Source: Rickettsia typhi
GTDB lineage: Bacteria > Pseudomonadota > Alphaproteobacteria > Rickettsiales > Rickettsiaceae
Length of the DNA stretch: 64,000 nt
Assembly (NCBI GenBank): GCA_945865485.1
Contig: CAMBEC010000005.1
Coordinates: 95,236-159,235 of the forward strand
Reading direction: 5' to 3'
Shown here piece by piece: positions 17,511 through 24,443 of this stretch. Position numbers and translations under genes: made by a program. The notes beneath the pieces were generated by a model. That model saw only the letters and a program-made list of their open reading frames with translations, was not told the DNA's origin and searched no databases. Each line of letters begins with the position of its first letter. The first letter of the stretch is position 1.

Positions 17511-17586
17511 TGGTGGCCAGGGACGGGATTGAACCGCCGACACAAGGATTTTCAGTCCTTTGCTCTACCGACTGAGCTACCTGGCC
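17511..17586 (-). tRNA. tRNA-Phe (GAA anticodon), CCA encoded
   Basis: Read on the minus strand, the sequence begins GGCCAGGTAGCTCAG, has an anticodon stem-loop GGACTGAAAATCC with anticodon GAA, a T arm GGCGGTTCAATCCCGTC and closes the acceptor stem with CCTGGCC, discriminator A and an encoded CCA. All four arms pair well. It is transcribed against the flanking plus-strand genes. Confidence 0.96.
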
Positions 17587-17747
17587 AGATCAATGAAATC
17601 TACTAATAAGGCAAATTATAAGTTTTGCTGATCCTTTTGTGAGTGCAATTTATAATCAAAAAAAATATGTTTGTCCATCCAAAACTTAAGCAACATGAGG
17701 AAAAAACTTTTTCCCCTAAATTATGCGATAATTAACTTATCCTCTAT

Positions 17748-17776
17748 TTACAACGTTACTGAATATAGCCTATAAT
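17748..17776 (+). promoter_or_regulatory. Predicted sigma-70 promoter for tmRNA
   Basis: TTACAA (17748-17753) and a perfect TATAAT (17771-17776) are separated by 17 bp, just in front of the tmRNA gene. The spacing is ideal and the -35 box is a four-of-six match. This is the best promoter I can see by eye in the window. Confidence 0.6.
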
Positions 17777-17782
17777 GAAATT

Positions 17783-18050
17783 GCTACTTAGGTAGCTATG
17801 GTGATAAACGTTGTTTGGAATAGAGGTTGCGGACCCGGGGGCGGTACCCGGCGCTTCCACCATTTAAGTATTATGGGAGCGAAATAGGATCGACGTGCTT
17901 AATAAAGAAATAATTTTTACCCAGTATGATTCCGCTGAATAATGGATCAAAAAAAGTAAATGCAAACGATAACAATCGTCTTGCGGCTGCTGCTTAATTG
18001 TAGCTAGCCACGGGGTTCGGGGCTTACCTGGCAACAGAAAAGCTCCACTA
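17783..18050 (+). ncRNA. ssrA: Two-piece (permuted) alpha-type tmRNA
   Basis: The gene is circularly permuted, as in Alphaproteobacteria. The acceptor piece comes first and ends GGCGCTTCCACCA at 17862. After a 12-nt spacer the coding piece starts at 17875 with GGGAGCGAAATAGGATCGACG. GGGAGCG pairs with CGCTTCC to rebuild the acceptor stem (one G-U pair). The tag reading frame at 17962-17994 encodes ANDNNRLAAAA followed by TAA, so the appended tag would be A plus these 11 residues. The T-arm loop is not the canonical TTCGA type. The outer ends of both pieces are approximate. SmpB is encoded upstream and SspB 17 bp downstream. Confidence 0.92.
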
Positions 18051-18068
18051 TTTTTATGATAAGATTAT

Positions 18069-18587
18069 ATGTCAATTGACTATCAATTATTAATAGACGA
18101 AGCAATGCTTAGCATTGTTAGGAAGGTGCTGCATAATACCTGTGAAACTGGGTTAATTGGTGAGCAAAGTTTTTATATTTCGTTTAAGACTGACGATACT
18201 GAGGTGGTGTTATCGAGAAACATCAGGCAGAGATATCCTAAAGAAATAACCATTGTGCTGCAATATCAGTATAAAGACTTAAGGGTTATGGAAGATAGAT
18301 TCTCAGTTAATATTGCCTTTGGTGGGCTGCCAGAAACTATTGTGGTTCCTTTTTCGGCTCTTACAAGTTTCATTGATCCTATAGCTAACTTTAGTTTGCA
18401 ATTTAATAGAAATAAAGAAGATATTGATTTCGAAATTGAGACATTCGAATCGGATTCAGATAATGAAACAGAAATTAAGCGAATCAAACCAAAACTATCT
18501 GCAAAAGAAAAAAGTTTTCCAAATGATAAGTTGCAAAAAGCAGGTGAAGTTATTGCGATTGATAAGTTTCGTAAAAAAAGTAAGTAG
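18069..18587 (+). CDS. sspB: SspB-like ClpXP adaptor
   Basis: A 172-residue protein of the alphaproteobacterial SspB family. The folded domain (about 1-118) contains SFYISFKTDDTEVVLS, KEITIVLQYQYKDL, FSVNIAFGGLPETIVVPFSALTSFIDP. The acidic linker (EIETFESDSDNETEIK) and the short basic tail (VIAIDKFRKK) fit the tether that docks on ClpX. It captures proteins bearing the tmRNA tag and hands them to ClpXP. Location directly after tmRNA suggests co-regulation, possibly from one transcript. The AANDN-type start of the tag encoded here matches what SspB proteins bind. Confidence 0.87.
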   Translation: MSIDYQLLIDEAMLSIVRKVLHNTCETGLIGEQSFYISFKTDDTEVVLSRNIRQRYPKEITIVLQYQYKDLRVMEDRFSVNIAFGGLPETIVVPFSALTSFIDPIANFSLQFNRNKEDIDFEIETFESDSDNETEIKRIKPKLSAKEKSFPNDKLQKAGEVIAIDKFRKKSK

Positions 18588-18593
18588 GATTTA

Positions 18594-19202
18594 GTGTTTT
18601 ATATGTCTACTGATACTATGCCTTTTTCAGTTTTAAATTCGACGCTTGAATTTAAAGAAGAAGATACACAAACTGCGCTTATAAGTAAGCATAGTCGTGG
18701 TCTAAAAAATACTACTGTATCATTTGAAACTGGAAAGAGCACTATGCCGTTTGTTGAGATTTATACTGATGGTGCGTGCTCCCAAAATCCTGGGCCTGGT
18801 GGGTGGGGGGCGTTATTAATCTTTAACGACACAAAAAAAGAAATTTTTGGCTATCAGCTTGACACTACAAATAATCAAATGGAAATTTCGGCTGCCATTT
18901 ATGCTCTACAACACTTGAAAAAACCTTGCAGAGTCAAGCTTTACACCGACAGTATCTATCTACAAAAAGGTGCAACTGAATGGATACACAATTGGCAGAA
19001 AAATAATTGGCGAAAAAGTGACAATAAGCCAGTGACTAATATTGATTTATGGCAAAATTTGCAGCATGAAATGAAGAAACACGATATCATTTGGTGTTGG
19101 GTAAAAGGCCATGCTAATAATGAAGGTAATAATATAGCTGATAAACTAGCCGTTGTTGGTAAAGAAACTGCAAAGAGAATGCTTAAAGATGCTTCAAATT
19201 AA
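18594..19202 (+). CDS. rnhA: Ribonuclease HI, with possible N-terminal extension
   Basis: The RNase HI domain begins near residue 51 (MPFVEIYTDGACSQNPGPGG) and has the catalytic Asp, Glu, Asp and Asp in IYTDGAC, NQMEISAAIYAL, VKLYTDSIYL and NNIADKLA, with a WVKGHANNEGN histidine loop. It degrades RNA in RNA:DNA hybrids. From the first Met the protein is 202 residues; from the ATG at 18744, which has GGAAAGAG in front, it is 152, the usual family length. I favour 18744 as the main start. The first 50 residues have no recognisable domain. The end overlaps the next gene. Confidence 0.9.
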   Translation: MFYMSTDTMPFSVLNSTLEFKEEDTQTALISKHSRGLKNTTVSFETGKSTMPFVEIYTDGACSQNPGPGGWGALLIFNDTKKEIFGYQLDTTNNQMEISAAIYALQHLKKPCRVKLYTDSIYLQKGATEWIHNWQKNNWRKSDNKPVTNIDLWQNLQHEMKKHDIIWCWVKGHANNEGNNIADKLAVVGKETAKRMLKDASN

Positions 19203-19527
19203 CAAACTTTGGGTTAAATTATTTTGTCGAAAGGTAGGGGCAGACCAATTTGGTAATTGCTACTACATAGGTAGTGACAAGAATTATTTAAAGCGTAATA
19301 AGAGATATGTGGTGTATAAAGGTATTGATGATGGGTCAAAAGTGCCTCCAATGTGGCACTCATGGCTTCATTATTTAAGTGATGAGATACCGGATAAAAA
19401 TAAAACTAAAGAATATGAATGGCAGACAGAGCATGTACCAAATGTAACTGGAACTAAGCACGCATATGATCCGGCCAAGTCAAAATATACAAAAGTAAAG
19501 ACTTATTCCAGTTGGAATCCAGAGTAA
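19189..19527 (+). CDS. NDUFA12-family complex I subunit
   Basis: About 112 residues from the ATG at 19189, which overlaps the rnhA end by 14 bp; a longer form could start at 19153. The sequence KLFCRKVGADQFGNCYY, KRYVVYKGIDDGSKVPPMWH, WLHYLSDEIP and WQTEHVPNVTGT is typical of NDUFA12 (B17.2), an accessory subunit of respiratory complex I found in mitochondria and Alphaproteobacteria. It lies at the membrane arm-matrix arm junction in known structures. The NDUFA12-mlaD gene order is familiar from Rickettsiales. No other complex I genes are present here except the NDUFS6-like gene at 42.8 kb. Confidence 0.9.
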   Translation: MLQINKLWVKLFCRKVGADQFGNCYYIGSDKNYLKRNKRYVVYKGIDDGSKVPPMWHSWLHYLSDEIPDKNKTKEYEWQTEHVPNVTGTKHAYDPAKSKYTKVKTYSSWNPE

Positions 19528-19550
19528 TTAATAATTAAAGGTGTAAGAAA

Positions 19551-20000
19551 ATGAAGCAGGGAATTATTGAAACCTTAGTGGGGTTGTTTGTACTGATTGT
19601 GGCATTTAGTTTTCTTGGATTTGCTTACAATATAAGCGATTTTTCTAAAACGAATAATGGTTATACGTTAACTGCTAATTTCCAAAATATTGATGGAATT
19701 GCTAAGGGGGCGGATGTAAAGCTTGCTGGCATTAAGATTGGTTCTGTTGATAGTCTTAGTCTTGAAGATAACACATATTACGCTATCTTGAGTCTAAGCA
19801 TTAATGAAGGAGTTAATATTCCTAAAGATTCTAGTGCAATTGTTTCTACCAGTGGTCTTTTGGGTGGAAAATATATTAGAATAAATCCTGGTGCATCAGA
19901 TGATAATTTTGCAGAGGGTGGTAAAATAAAATTTACCCAATCATCTCTGAACATTGAAGACTTGATTGGAAAATTAATGTACTCAATTACCAGTAAATAG
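19551..20000 (+). CDS. mlaD: MlaD-type phospholipid transport protein
   Basis: A 149-residue inner-membrane-anchored protein: one N-terminal helix (ETLVGLFVLIVAFSFLGFAY) followed by a single MCE domain (YTLTANFQNIDGIAKGADVK, GIKIGSVDSL, STSGLLGGKYIRINPG). It forms the hexameric substrate-binding ring of the Mla system that moves phospholipids between the inner and outer membranes. The other Mla genes are not in the window. It begins 23 bp after the NDUFA12 gene with a good AAAGGTG ribosome site. Length is normal for the short alphaproteobacterial form. Confidence 0.92.
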   Translation: MKQGIIETLVGLFVLIVAFSFLGFAYNISDFSKTNNGYTLTANFQNIDGIAKGADVKLAGIKIGSVDSLSLEDNTYYAILSLSINEGVNIPKDSSAIVSTSGLLGGKYIRINPGASDDNFAEGGKIKFTQSSLNIEDLIGKLMYSITSK

Positions 20001-20039
20001 TTGATTTAGTACTTTTGCAAACATCCCAAATATTGTGAT

Positions 20040-20350
20040 TAATTAACCATAACTAATGATAAGAATATGGTTTTGTTTAAGGCTGCTTACAAAACGCAGC
20101 GTCATGCTGGACTTGTTTCAGCATGATCTCTACCAATCATCCTGGGCTTTGATCCTAGCTTCTTTTGTACCATGAGATGCTGGGCCAGGCATGCGAAGCC
20201 CAATAAATTCAAGATGACTTACACAGTCCCTAGATGACTGGTTGTTTGCTCTTGATGGCTTTACAATATGACAAATATGTTGCCTAAAACATACCAATCT
20301 CTTATATCTGTAGTTCAGGCTAACTCTACTTACTCTGCTTTATTATAGTT
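20040..20350. repeat. About 300-bp palindromic repeat, copy A
   Basis: The 354-bp gap between mlaD and the LuxR/NB-ARC gene has no reading frame I would call a gene. It holds a repeat that matches the one at 32.5-32.8 kb over nearly its whole length: AAGAATATGGTTTTG, CGCAGCGTCATGCTGGACTT, CATGCGAAGCCCAATAAATT, CAAGATGACTTAC, ATATGACAAATATGTTGCC and a final TTCAGGCTAAC. Two inner hairpins (GCTGGACTTGTTTCAGC and the GGGCC block) make it foldable. Both large copies lie just after the end of a gene. Confidence 0.75.
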
Positions 20351-20354
20351 CAGA

Positions 20355-22856
20355 TTAACTTGGAGAATGCTTATTTTTTTCTAGTGCAGTTAAAACTAAC
20401 AAAGTAAGAATATGCTCTGGCCCGTAAAGCTTTTTATGCAGTTCTAAAGATTTTAATAGTAGTGTTTCAGCTTTTTTGAATTGGCCCATTCTAGTATAGT
20501 TAACACCATTACAAACCAATGCCCAAGCTTTATAGTCATTCTGGCATTCGCTACAGTGATTATCAAAAAATAGCATTGCTTCTTGTAATAGTTTTTCTGC
20601 TTCTTGATAATGCCCAAGTTCACTATGAATATTACCCAAATACAGTGAGTTTTTAGCTAAATTTATTCTCGGAGATTTGTCTTGTTGCAAAGCGACCATA
20701 CGGGCATGTTCTAAAAGGCTCTTAGCTTTTGGAATATCACCAAATGTTTCGTAATAATAATTCCCTAATATGTTACGAAGATTAAAAAATGATTCTGCTG
20801 AAAAAAGTTGCTCATGTTCTAATAATGATTCCAGATGGTTTGATAGTTCCTGGATTTCTTTTATGTTCTTATTATGTAGAATTACTCTTCTTTCCATAAA
20901 GTTTTCTAACGAAGGGACTATATCACCATAATATTCGGTGGGCACAGTTTTATATAAATAATCAAAAATAATAGATTGAATAGAGTCGTGAATAGAAAAT
21001 ACGCTTTCTGTGTACTCATTATCTTCAGCTTCGTTTATTAAAGAAAATTTTCTCATTTCACTTATGAAATTATCTGCCGCGATATCACCCTTATGGGCAA
21101 CAAGCAGAGATTTTGGAATATTTTTTGAATTTACTAAACTGCATAATAGTAATAATTCATTTGAATCCTTATGTGAATCGATTATGCTTTTTAAAGATAA
21201 TCCTATTATGTGATGTCGAGTTTTTGTATAATTAGTGAAGGTACCCAATATAGATTCTTGAGCATTATTAAAGCTTTGATCCTTGCTTTTAATATATTTT
21301 AGGTACGTGTCATACTCGATTCCAGTATTTTTTATGTAATATGCAGCTTGTTTAATATCAAGGGGGAACGGTGGAATACTTTTTAAAAACTTGATTGTAT
21401 TCTGCCGGTCTTTTGTGCTATTAGCTTTATTTATTCCTAGAATAGTATTAAATAGCTCTAATGATTCTGAGTCATTTAATTGGGAAATATGAACTACGTT
21501 ATCATGAGAAAAATAATTACTATTCGCAATATTGCTATTTGTAGTGGTAATAATTACTTTGCCTGGGCCCCAAGCTTTTACAGTATGTGGTAAATATTTT
21601 TGTATATCGCTAAAATTTGTAACATTATCATAAATTAAAATCCAATTTTTGTAATTCAAAGCTTTGCTTTTTAAAAAAGAAAAGAGCATATATTCCTTTT
21701 TTAACGGGTTAGTTATTTTCTGTATTTCATAAAAATCTGCTTTATCTGTCTCGTTATTACAAAGTGCATAAGCCAAACATTCCAAGGAAATAACTGCGTT
21801 TTCAGCTGTTTCCGCATTAATTTTCCATACTATCGAACTATCTTGGCTATTAGCATATTGCTGTGCTAAGGTAGTCTTGCCGGATCCGCTTATACCAACA
21901 AGTGCTATAGTATTAATTGAATCGGGCGTACTAAGTAAATTATCCATTTTACTTAGGATAGAAGTGCGTTCTAGATACAAATCATCTTGTAGTGTAACTT
22001 CATCGCTGCTAGTTATTCTAGTTATACTAGGTTTCTTATTACTTACAGTATAAATTAATGCCATGATTATGATACCTAATATCAGAGTCATGCCTCCTAT
22101 AAACATTAGCTTTTGTTTTGTATGTAATGGTTTATCAATAGGGTTTTTATCATAATTATTAGAACTAAAAAACCCGTCATTGATATTTTGGGATTCACGC
22201 GTAAAGTTATCTATTATTTGATGAATCTTTGATTCACCTGTTATTTTTAATAATATATTTAATATATTTAATTCGTAATCTGCTTCATTAACAAAATTGA
22301 TATGTTCTGGAGTTGGGTGGTTTTTAGCTGAATTTTCTATTTTAAAAGAAATGTAGATCGTTTTTTTAGATAAGTTAGGGGGAACAATAAGTTCTTCATC
22401 CAGAATATATATATCAATGCTACTATTATTAGCTTCGCTAATTACAACCCCAGCATCCTTTAGATTCTTTTCAATTAATAACTGGTGATTTTTATCTTGA
22501 GTTTGATTAATAATGCAGCAATAATATTTTTTAAATTTAATTAAGTGTCTAATATCTTTAAGCGTTTGTTGGAATAATTTTTGTATTAATAGTTTACTAT
22601 AAGTATTTTTCAGGTCAGTGATTTTATCGGATATCTCAAGGAAATCTATAATCTGTTCTTTCGAACAGCCAGAGAGCTTCATCTTAATATTTGCAATATG
22701 GGTTTCAACAGTCCTAGGTGAGATAGATAAAATTTCTGCAATCTTTTTCTCTTTCCTATTGTGCAACAAACAAGCCAATATATCTATTTCTCTACACGTA
22801 AAACGTATATTTGAAATAGTATGTACTTTATCGTTTTCTATATTGTTCATTAACAC
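20355..22856 (-). CDS. LuxR-type HTH / membrane segment / NB-ARC / TPR protein
   Basis: An 833-residue multidomain protein. Residues 19-62 are a LuxR/GerE DNA-binding domain (FTCREIDILACLLHNRKEKK, ISPRTVETHIANIKMKL). Residues 100-200 are an unassigned alpha/beta region. Residues 250-271 form a strong hydrophobic helix (LMFIGGMTLILGIIIMALIY). An NB-ARC-like ATPase follows, with P-loop GISGSGKTT (321-329), Walker B NWILIYDNV (404-412) and GPGKVIITTTN. The last 250 residues are helical with TPRs (YLGNIHSELGHYQEAEKLL; NYTRMGQFKKAETLLLKSLE). This is the architecture of STAND signal-transduction regulators. A single membrane helix between the DNA-binding and ATPase domains is paradoxical. A divergent small-gene pair sits 170 bp away and may be its target. 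Function unknown. Confidence 0.8.
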   Translation of the reverse strand: MLMNNIENDKVHTISNIRFTCREIDILACLLHNRKEKKIAEILSISPRTVETHIANIKMKLSGCSKEQIIDFLEISDKITDLKNTYSKLLIQKLFQQTLKDIRHLIKFKKYYCCIINQTQDKNHQLLIEKNLKDAGVVISEANNSSIDIYILDEELIVPPNLSKKTIYISFKIENSAKNHPTPEHINFVNEADYELNILNILLKITGESKIHQIIDNFTRESQNINDGFFSSNNYDKNPIDKPLHTKQKLMFIGGMTLILGIIIMALIYTVSNKKPSITRITSSDEVTLQDDLYLERTSILSKMDNLLSTPDSINTIALVGISGSGKTTLAQQYANSQDSSIVWKINAETAENAVISLECLAYALCNNETDKADFYEIQKITNPLKKEYMLFSFLKSKALNYKNWILIYDNVTNFSDIQKYLPHTVKAWGPGKVIITTTNSNIANSNYFSHDNVVHISQLNDSESLELFNTILGINKANSTKDRQNTIKFLKSIPPFPLDIKQAAYYIKNTGIEYDTYLKYIKSKDQSFNNAQESILGTFTNYTKTRHHIIGLSLKSIIDSHKDSNELLLLCSLVNSKNIPKSLLVAHKGDIAADNFISEMRKFSLINEAEDNEYTESVFSIHDSIQSIIFDYLYKTVPTEYYGDIVPSLENFMERRVILHNKNIKEIQELSNHLESLLEHEQLFSAESFFNLRNILGNYYYETFGDIPKAKSLLEHARMVALQQDKSPRINLAKNSLYLGNIHSELGHYQEAEKLLQEAMLFFDNHCSECQNDYKAWALVCNGVNYTRMGQFKKAETLLLKSLELHKKLYGPEHILTLLVLTALEKNKHSPS

Positions 22857-22902
22857 CGGATTAATTGTTAATTTATTAGGTTTATATAAAGATTGATGCT
22901 GC

Positions 22903-22933
22903 TAAACACTAGTGGAAAATACCCTAGTGTTTA
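22903..22933. promoter_or_regulatory. 31-bp dyad in divergent intergenic region, candidate operator
   Basis: TAAACACTAG (22903-22912) and CTAGTGTTTA (22924-22933) form a perfect 10-bp inverted repeat with an 11-bp spacer. It lies 47 bp in front of the LuxR/NB-ARC gene and about 90 bp before the divergent small gene. Placement and symmetry suggest a binding site for a dimeric regulator, possibly the LuxR-type protein itself. As RNA it could also form a hairpin. Confidence 0.45.
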
Positions 22934-23025
22934 ACCTAGGTGGTTTTCTCATATAGTAATTACTGACCAATTTATACACAATAAGGTAAGTGAAGAAAAC
23001 AATTATTTTAGGGAGGTTATTAATT

Positions 23026-23323
23026 ATGACAACAAAACAAAATCAAGTTGAAAAACAAAATCAAGTTGAAAATTTAGTATTTAGAGCTTTTGGTCAAATG
23101 GGTGATGATTTAGGTGATCTACTTATATGATGAAGAGGCAATAAATAGTAGTTTGTGTAAAAACACAGACGTAGAAATATATAATGATTTTTTAACCGAA
23201 GAATTAGATTCAATTTTAGCTGAAACTTATAAACAATTACTAATTAAAATAAAATTAAGTTTAAATAGTTATAAGAATATTTATCAAGAGGACGTATCTA
23301 GAGAATGTGTATATATTTTATAA
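23026..23323 (+). pseudogene. Copy 1 of duplicated small gene, frameshifted
   Basis: It starts with a strong GGGAGG ribosome site and reads the same first residues as copy 2 (MTTKQNQVE...), with an 18-bp insertion. After GGTGATCTACTTATATGATG it meets TGA at 23128-23130, giving a 34-residue peptide. Copy 2 has one base fewer here (CTTTATGATG) and stays open. Beyond the stop, copy 1 continues in the shifted frame with the same protein to a TAA at 23321. Either it is a frameshift pseudogene or the shift is bypassed at the stop codon. No family is recognised. Confidence 0.7.
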
Positions 23324-23444
23324 CATTGAAATTATACTAAAGTGGTTGCGTTGTGGTACGAGAATAAGTGTTGTAGTTTAGGTAAGTGTAGAGCGTAGAT
23401 TAGTGATCATGATTTAATATTATATTTTAGGGAGGTTATTAATT

Positions 23445-23723
23445 ATGACAACAAAACAAAATCAAGTTGAAAATTTAGTATTTAGAGCTTTTGGTCAAAT
23501 GGGTGATGATTTAGGTGATCTGCTTTATGATGAAGAGGCAATAAATAGTTGTTTGTGTAAAAACACAGACGTAGAAATATATAATGATTTTTTAACCGAA
23601 GAATTAGATTCAATTTTAGCTGAATCTTATAGACAATTACTAATCAAAATAAAATTAAGTTTAAATAGCTATAGGAATATTTATCAAGAGGACGTATCTA
23701 GAGAACGTGTATATATTTTATAA
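23445..23723 (+). CDS. Orphan small acidic protein, copy 2
   Basis: A 92-residue protein with no family I recognise. It has no signal peptide or membrane helix. It is helical and acidic in the middle (YDEEAINSCLCKNTDVEIYN, DFLTEELDSILAESYRQLL) with a basic amphipathic end (IKIKLSLNSYRNIYQEDVSR). The SD GGGAGG lies at ideal distance from the ATG, stronger than for most genes here, which suggests high expression. It sits divergent from the LuxR/NB-ARC regulator and downstream of its frameshifted twin. It could be a target, partner or modulator of that regulator; this is only inferred from position. Confidence 0.65.
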   Translation: MTTKQNQVENLVFRAFGQMGDDLGDLLYDEEAINSCLCKNTDVEIYNDFLTEELDSILAESYRQLLIKIKLSLNSYRNIYQEDVSRERVYIL

Positions 23724-23918
23724 ATTTAAATTATACTAAAATGGTTGCGTTGTGGTACGGGAATAAGTGTTGTAGTTTAGGTAAGTGTAGAGAGTAGATT
23801 AGTGATCATGATTTATATAGGACAATTTTTCTCGTACTCAACGTGTAGTCTCATCGCAATGACAAGTTTATATAAAGCATTTTTATGAAGTATCTTATCT
23901 TAGGTAATTTAAGTTAGA

Positions 23919-24443
23919 TTATTTCAATTTATCTAGTAATGCATTGAGGTGAGTTGTGTTGACAATTTCAAGCTCAAAAAATGGGTCAGATTTTTTTAGG
24001 GATAAATTTTGAATTGTCAAAGTGATTTCTTCTAGACTAATATTACGCTCAAAAGCAATTGCTGGTGCCTGTCTTAATGCGTCTCTTGTGGTAATATAAG
24101 GGTCTAATAAACTTGAAGAAGGGGTAATGAAAGCTATATCATACTTATCAGATTCATTGTATTTTTCTAATAAGAACCTCTTTAATTCATCGCTGTATAG
24201 TGCGACATCGCAACTAGTGTTGATTTTTGTAACGGTCCTGCCTTTAAAATATTTAGTAGAGTTTATTTTTTGACCTATAAGGAAAGATCCACGAACGTTA
24301 TTGTTACTATCATAAATAAGGCTACCAGAACTATTCTCAGGCCAAAATTTATGTCCTATTATATAGGTAGAAACGCTGTAAAGGGCTATAAGGGCTAGGC
24401 TAGTTAAATATAAAATAATACAAAATAGAAATTTTCTAATCAT
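23919..24443 (-). CDS. kdpC: KdpC-like potassium ATPase subunit
   Basis: A 174-residue protein with one N-terminal membrane helix (about 5-28) and a periplasmic domain with KdpC signatures: SGSLIYDSNNNVRGSFLIGQ, YFKGRTVT, and SLLDPYITTRDALRQAPAIA. KdpC is the small subunit that stabilises the KdpFABC pump. The loop that usually reads NP-SGGSN is shortened here. It overlaps kdpB by 4 bp. Because no kdpA is present beside it, its normal partner set is incomplete locally. Confidence 0.85.
   Translation of the reverse strand: MIRKFLFCIILYLTSLALIALYSVSTYIIGHKFWPENSSGSLIYDSNNNVRGSFLIGQKINSTKYFKGRTVTKINTSCDVALYSDELKRFLLEKYNESDKYDIAFITPSSSLLDPYITTRDALRQAPAIAFERNISLEEITLTIQNLSLKKSDPFFELEIVNTTHLNALLDKLK

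Larger units (their letters stand above)
23004..23818 (+). repeat. Tandem duplication with 419-bp period
   Basis: Two direct copies, start codons at 23026 and 23445, share the ribosome site TTTTAGGGAGGTTATTAATT, the coding part and about 85 bp of downstream sequence (GGTTGCGTTGTGGTACG...GTGATCATGATTTA). They differ by scattered substitutions, an 18-bp internal duplication in copy 1 (encoding a second QVEKQN-like unit) and a one-base difference near codon 33. The duplication is recent. Confidence 0.9.

Noticed and set aside
22929..22941. 13-bp sequence GTTTAACCTAGGT shared with 36268-36280 as a possible common operator
   Set aside because: A 13-mer match is expected by chance many times in 64 kb of AT-rich DNA, and the genes involved have no known link.
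23026..23323. Programmed frameshift in copy 1 of the small gene as the main interpretation
   Set aside because: Copy 2 reads through without needing a shift, so a simple one-base insertion in a redundant copy is the more economical explanation.
23004..23818. CRISPR-like array
   Set aside because: There are only two long units with coding content, not short repeats with unique spacers. I see no CRISPR array anywhere in the window.
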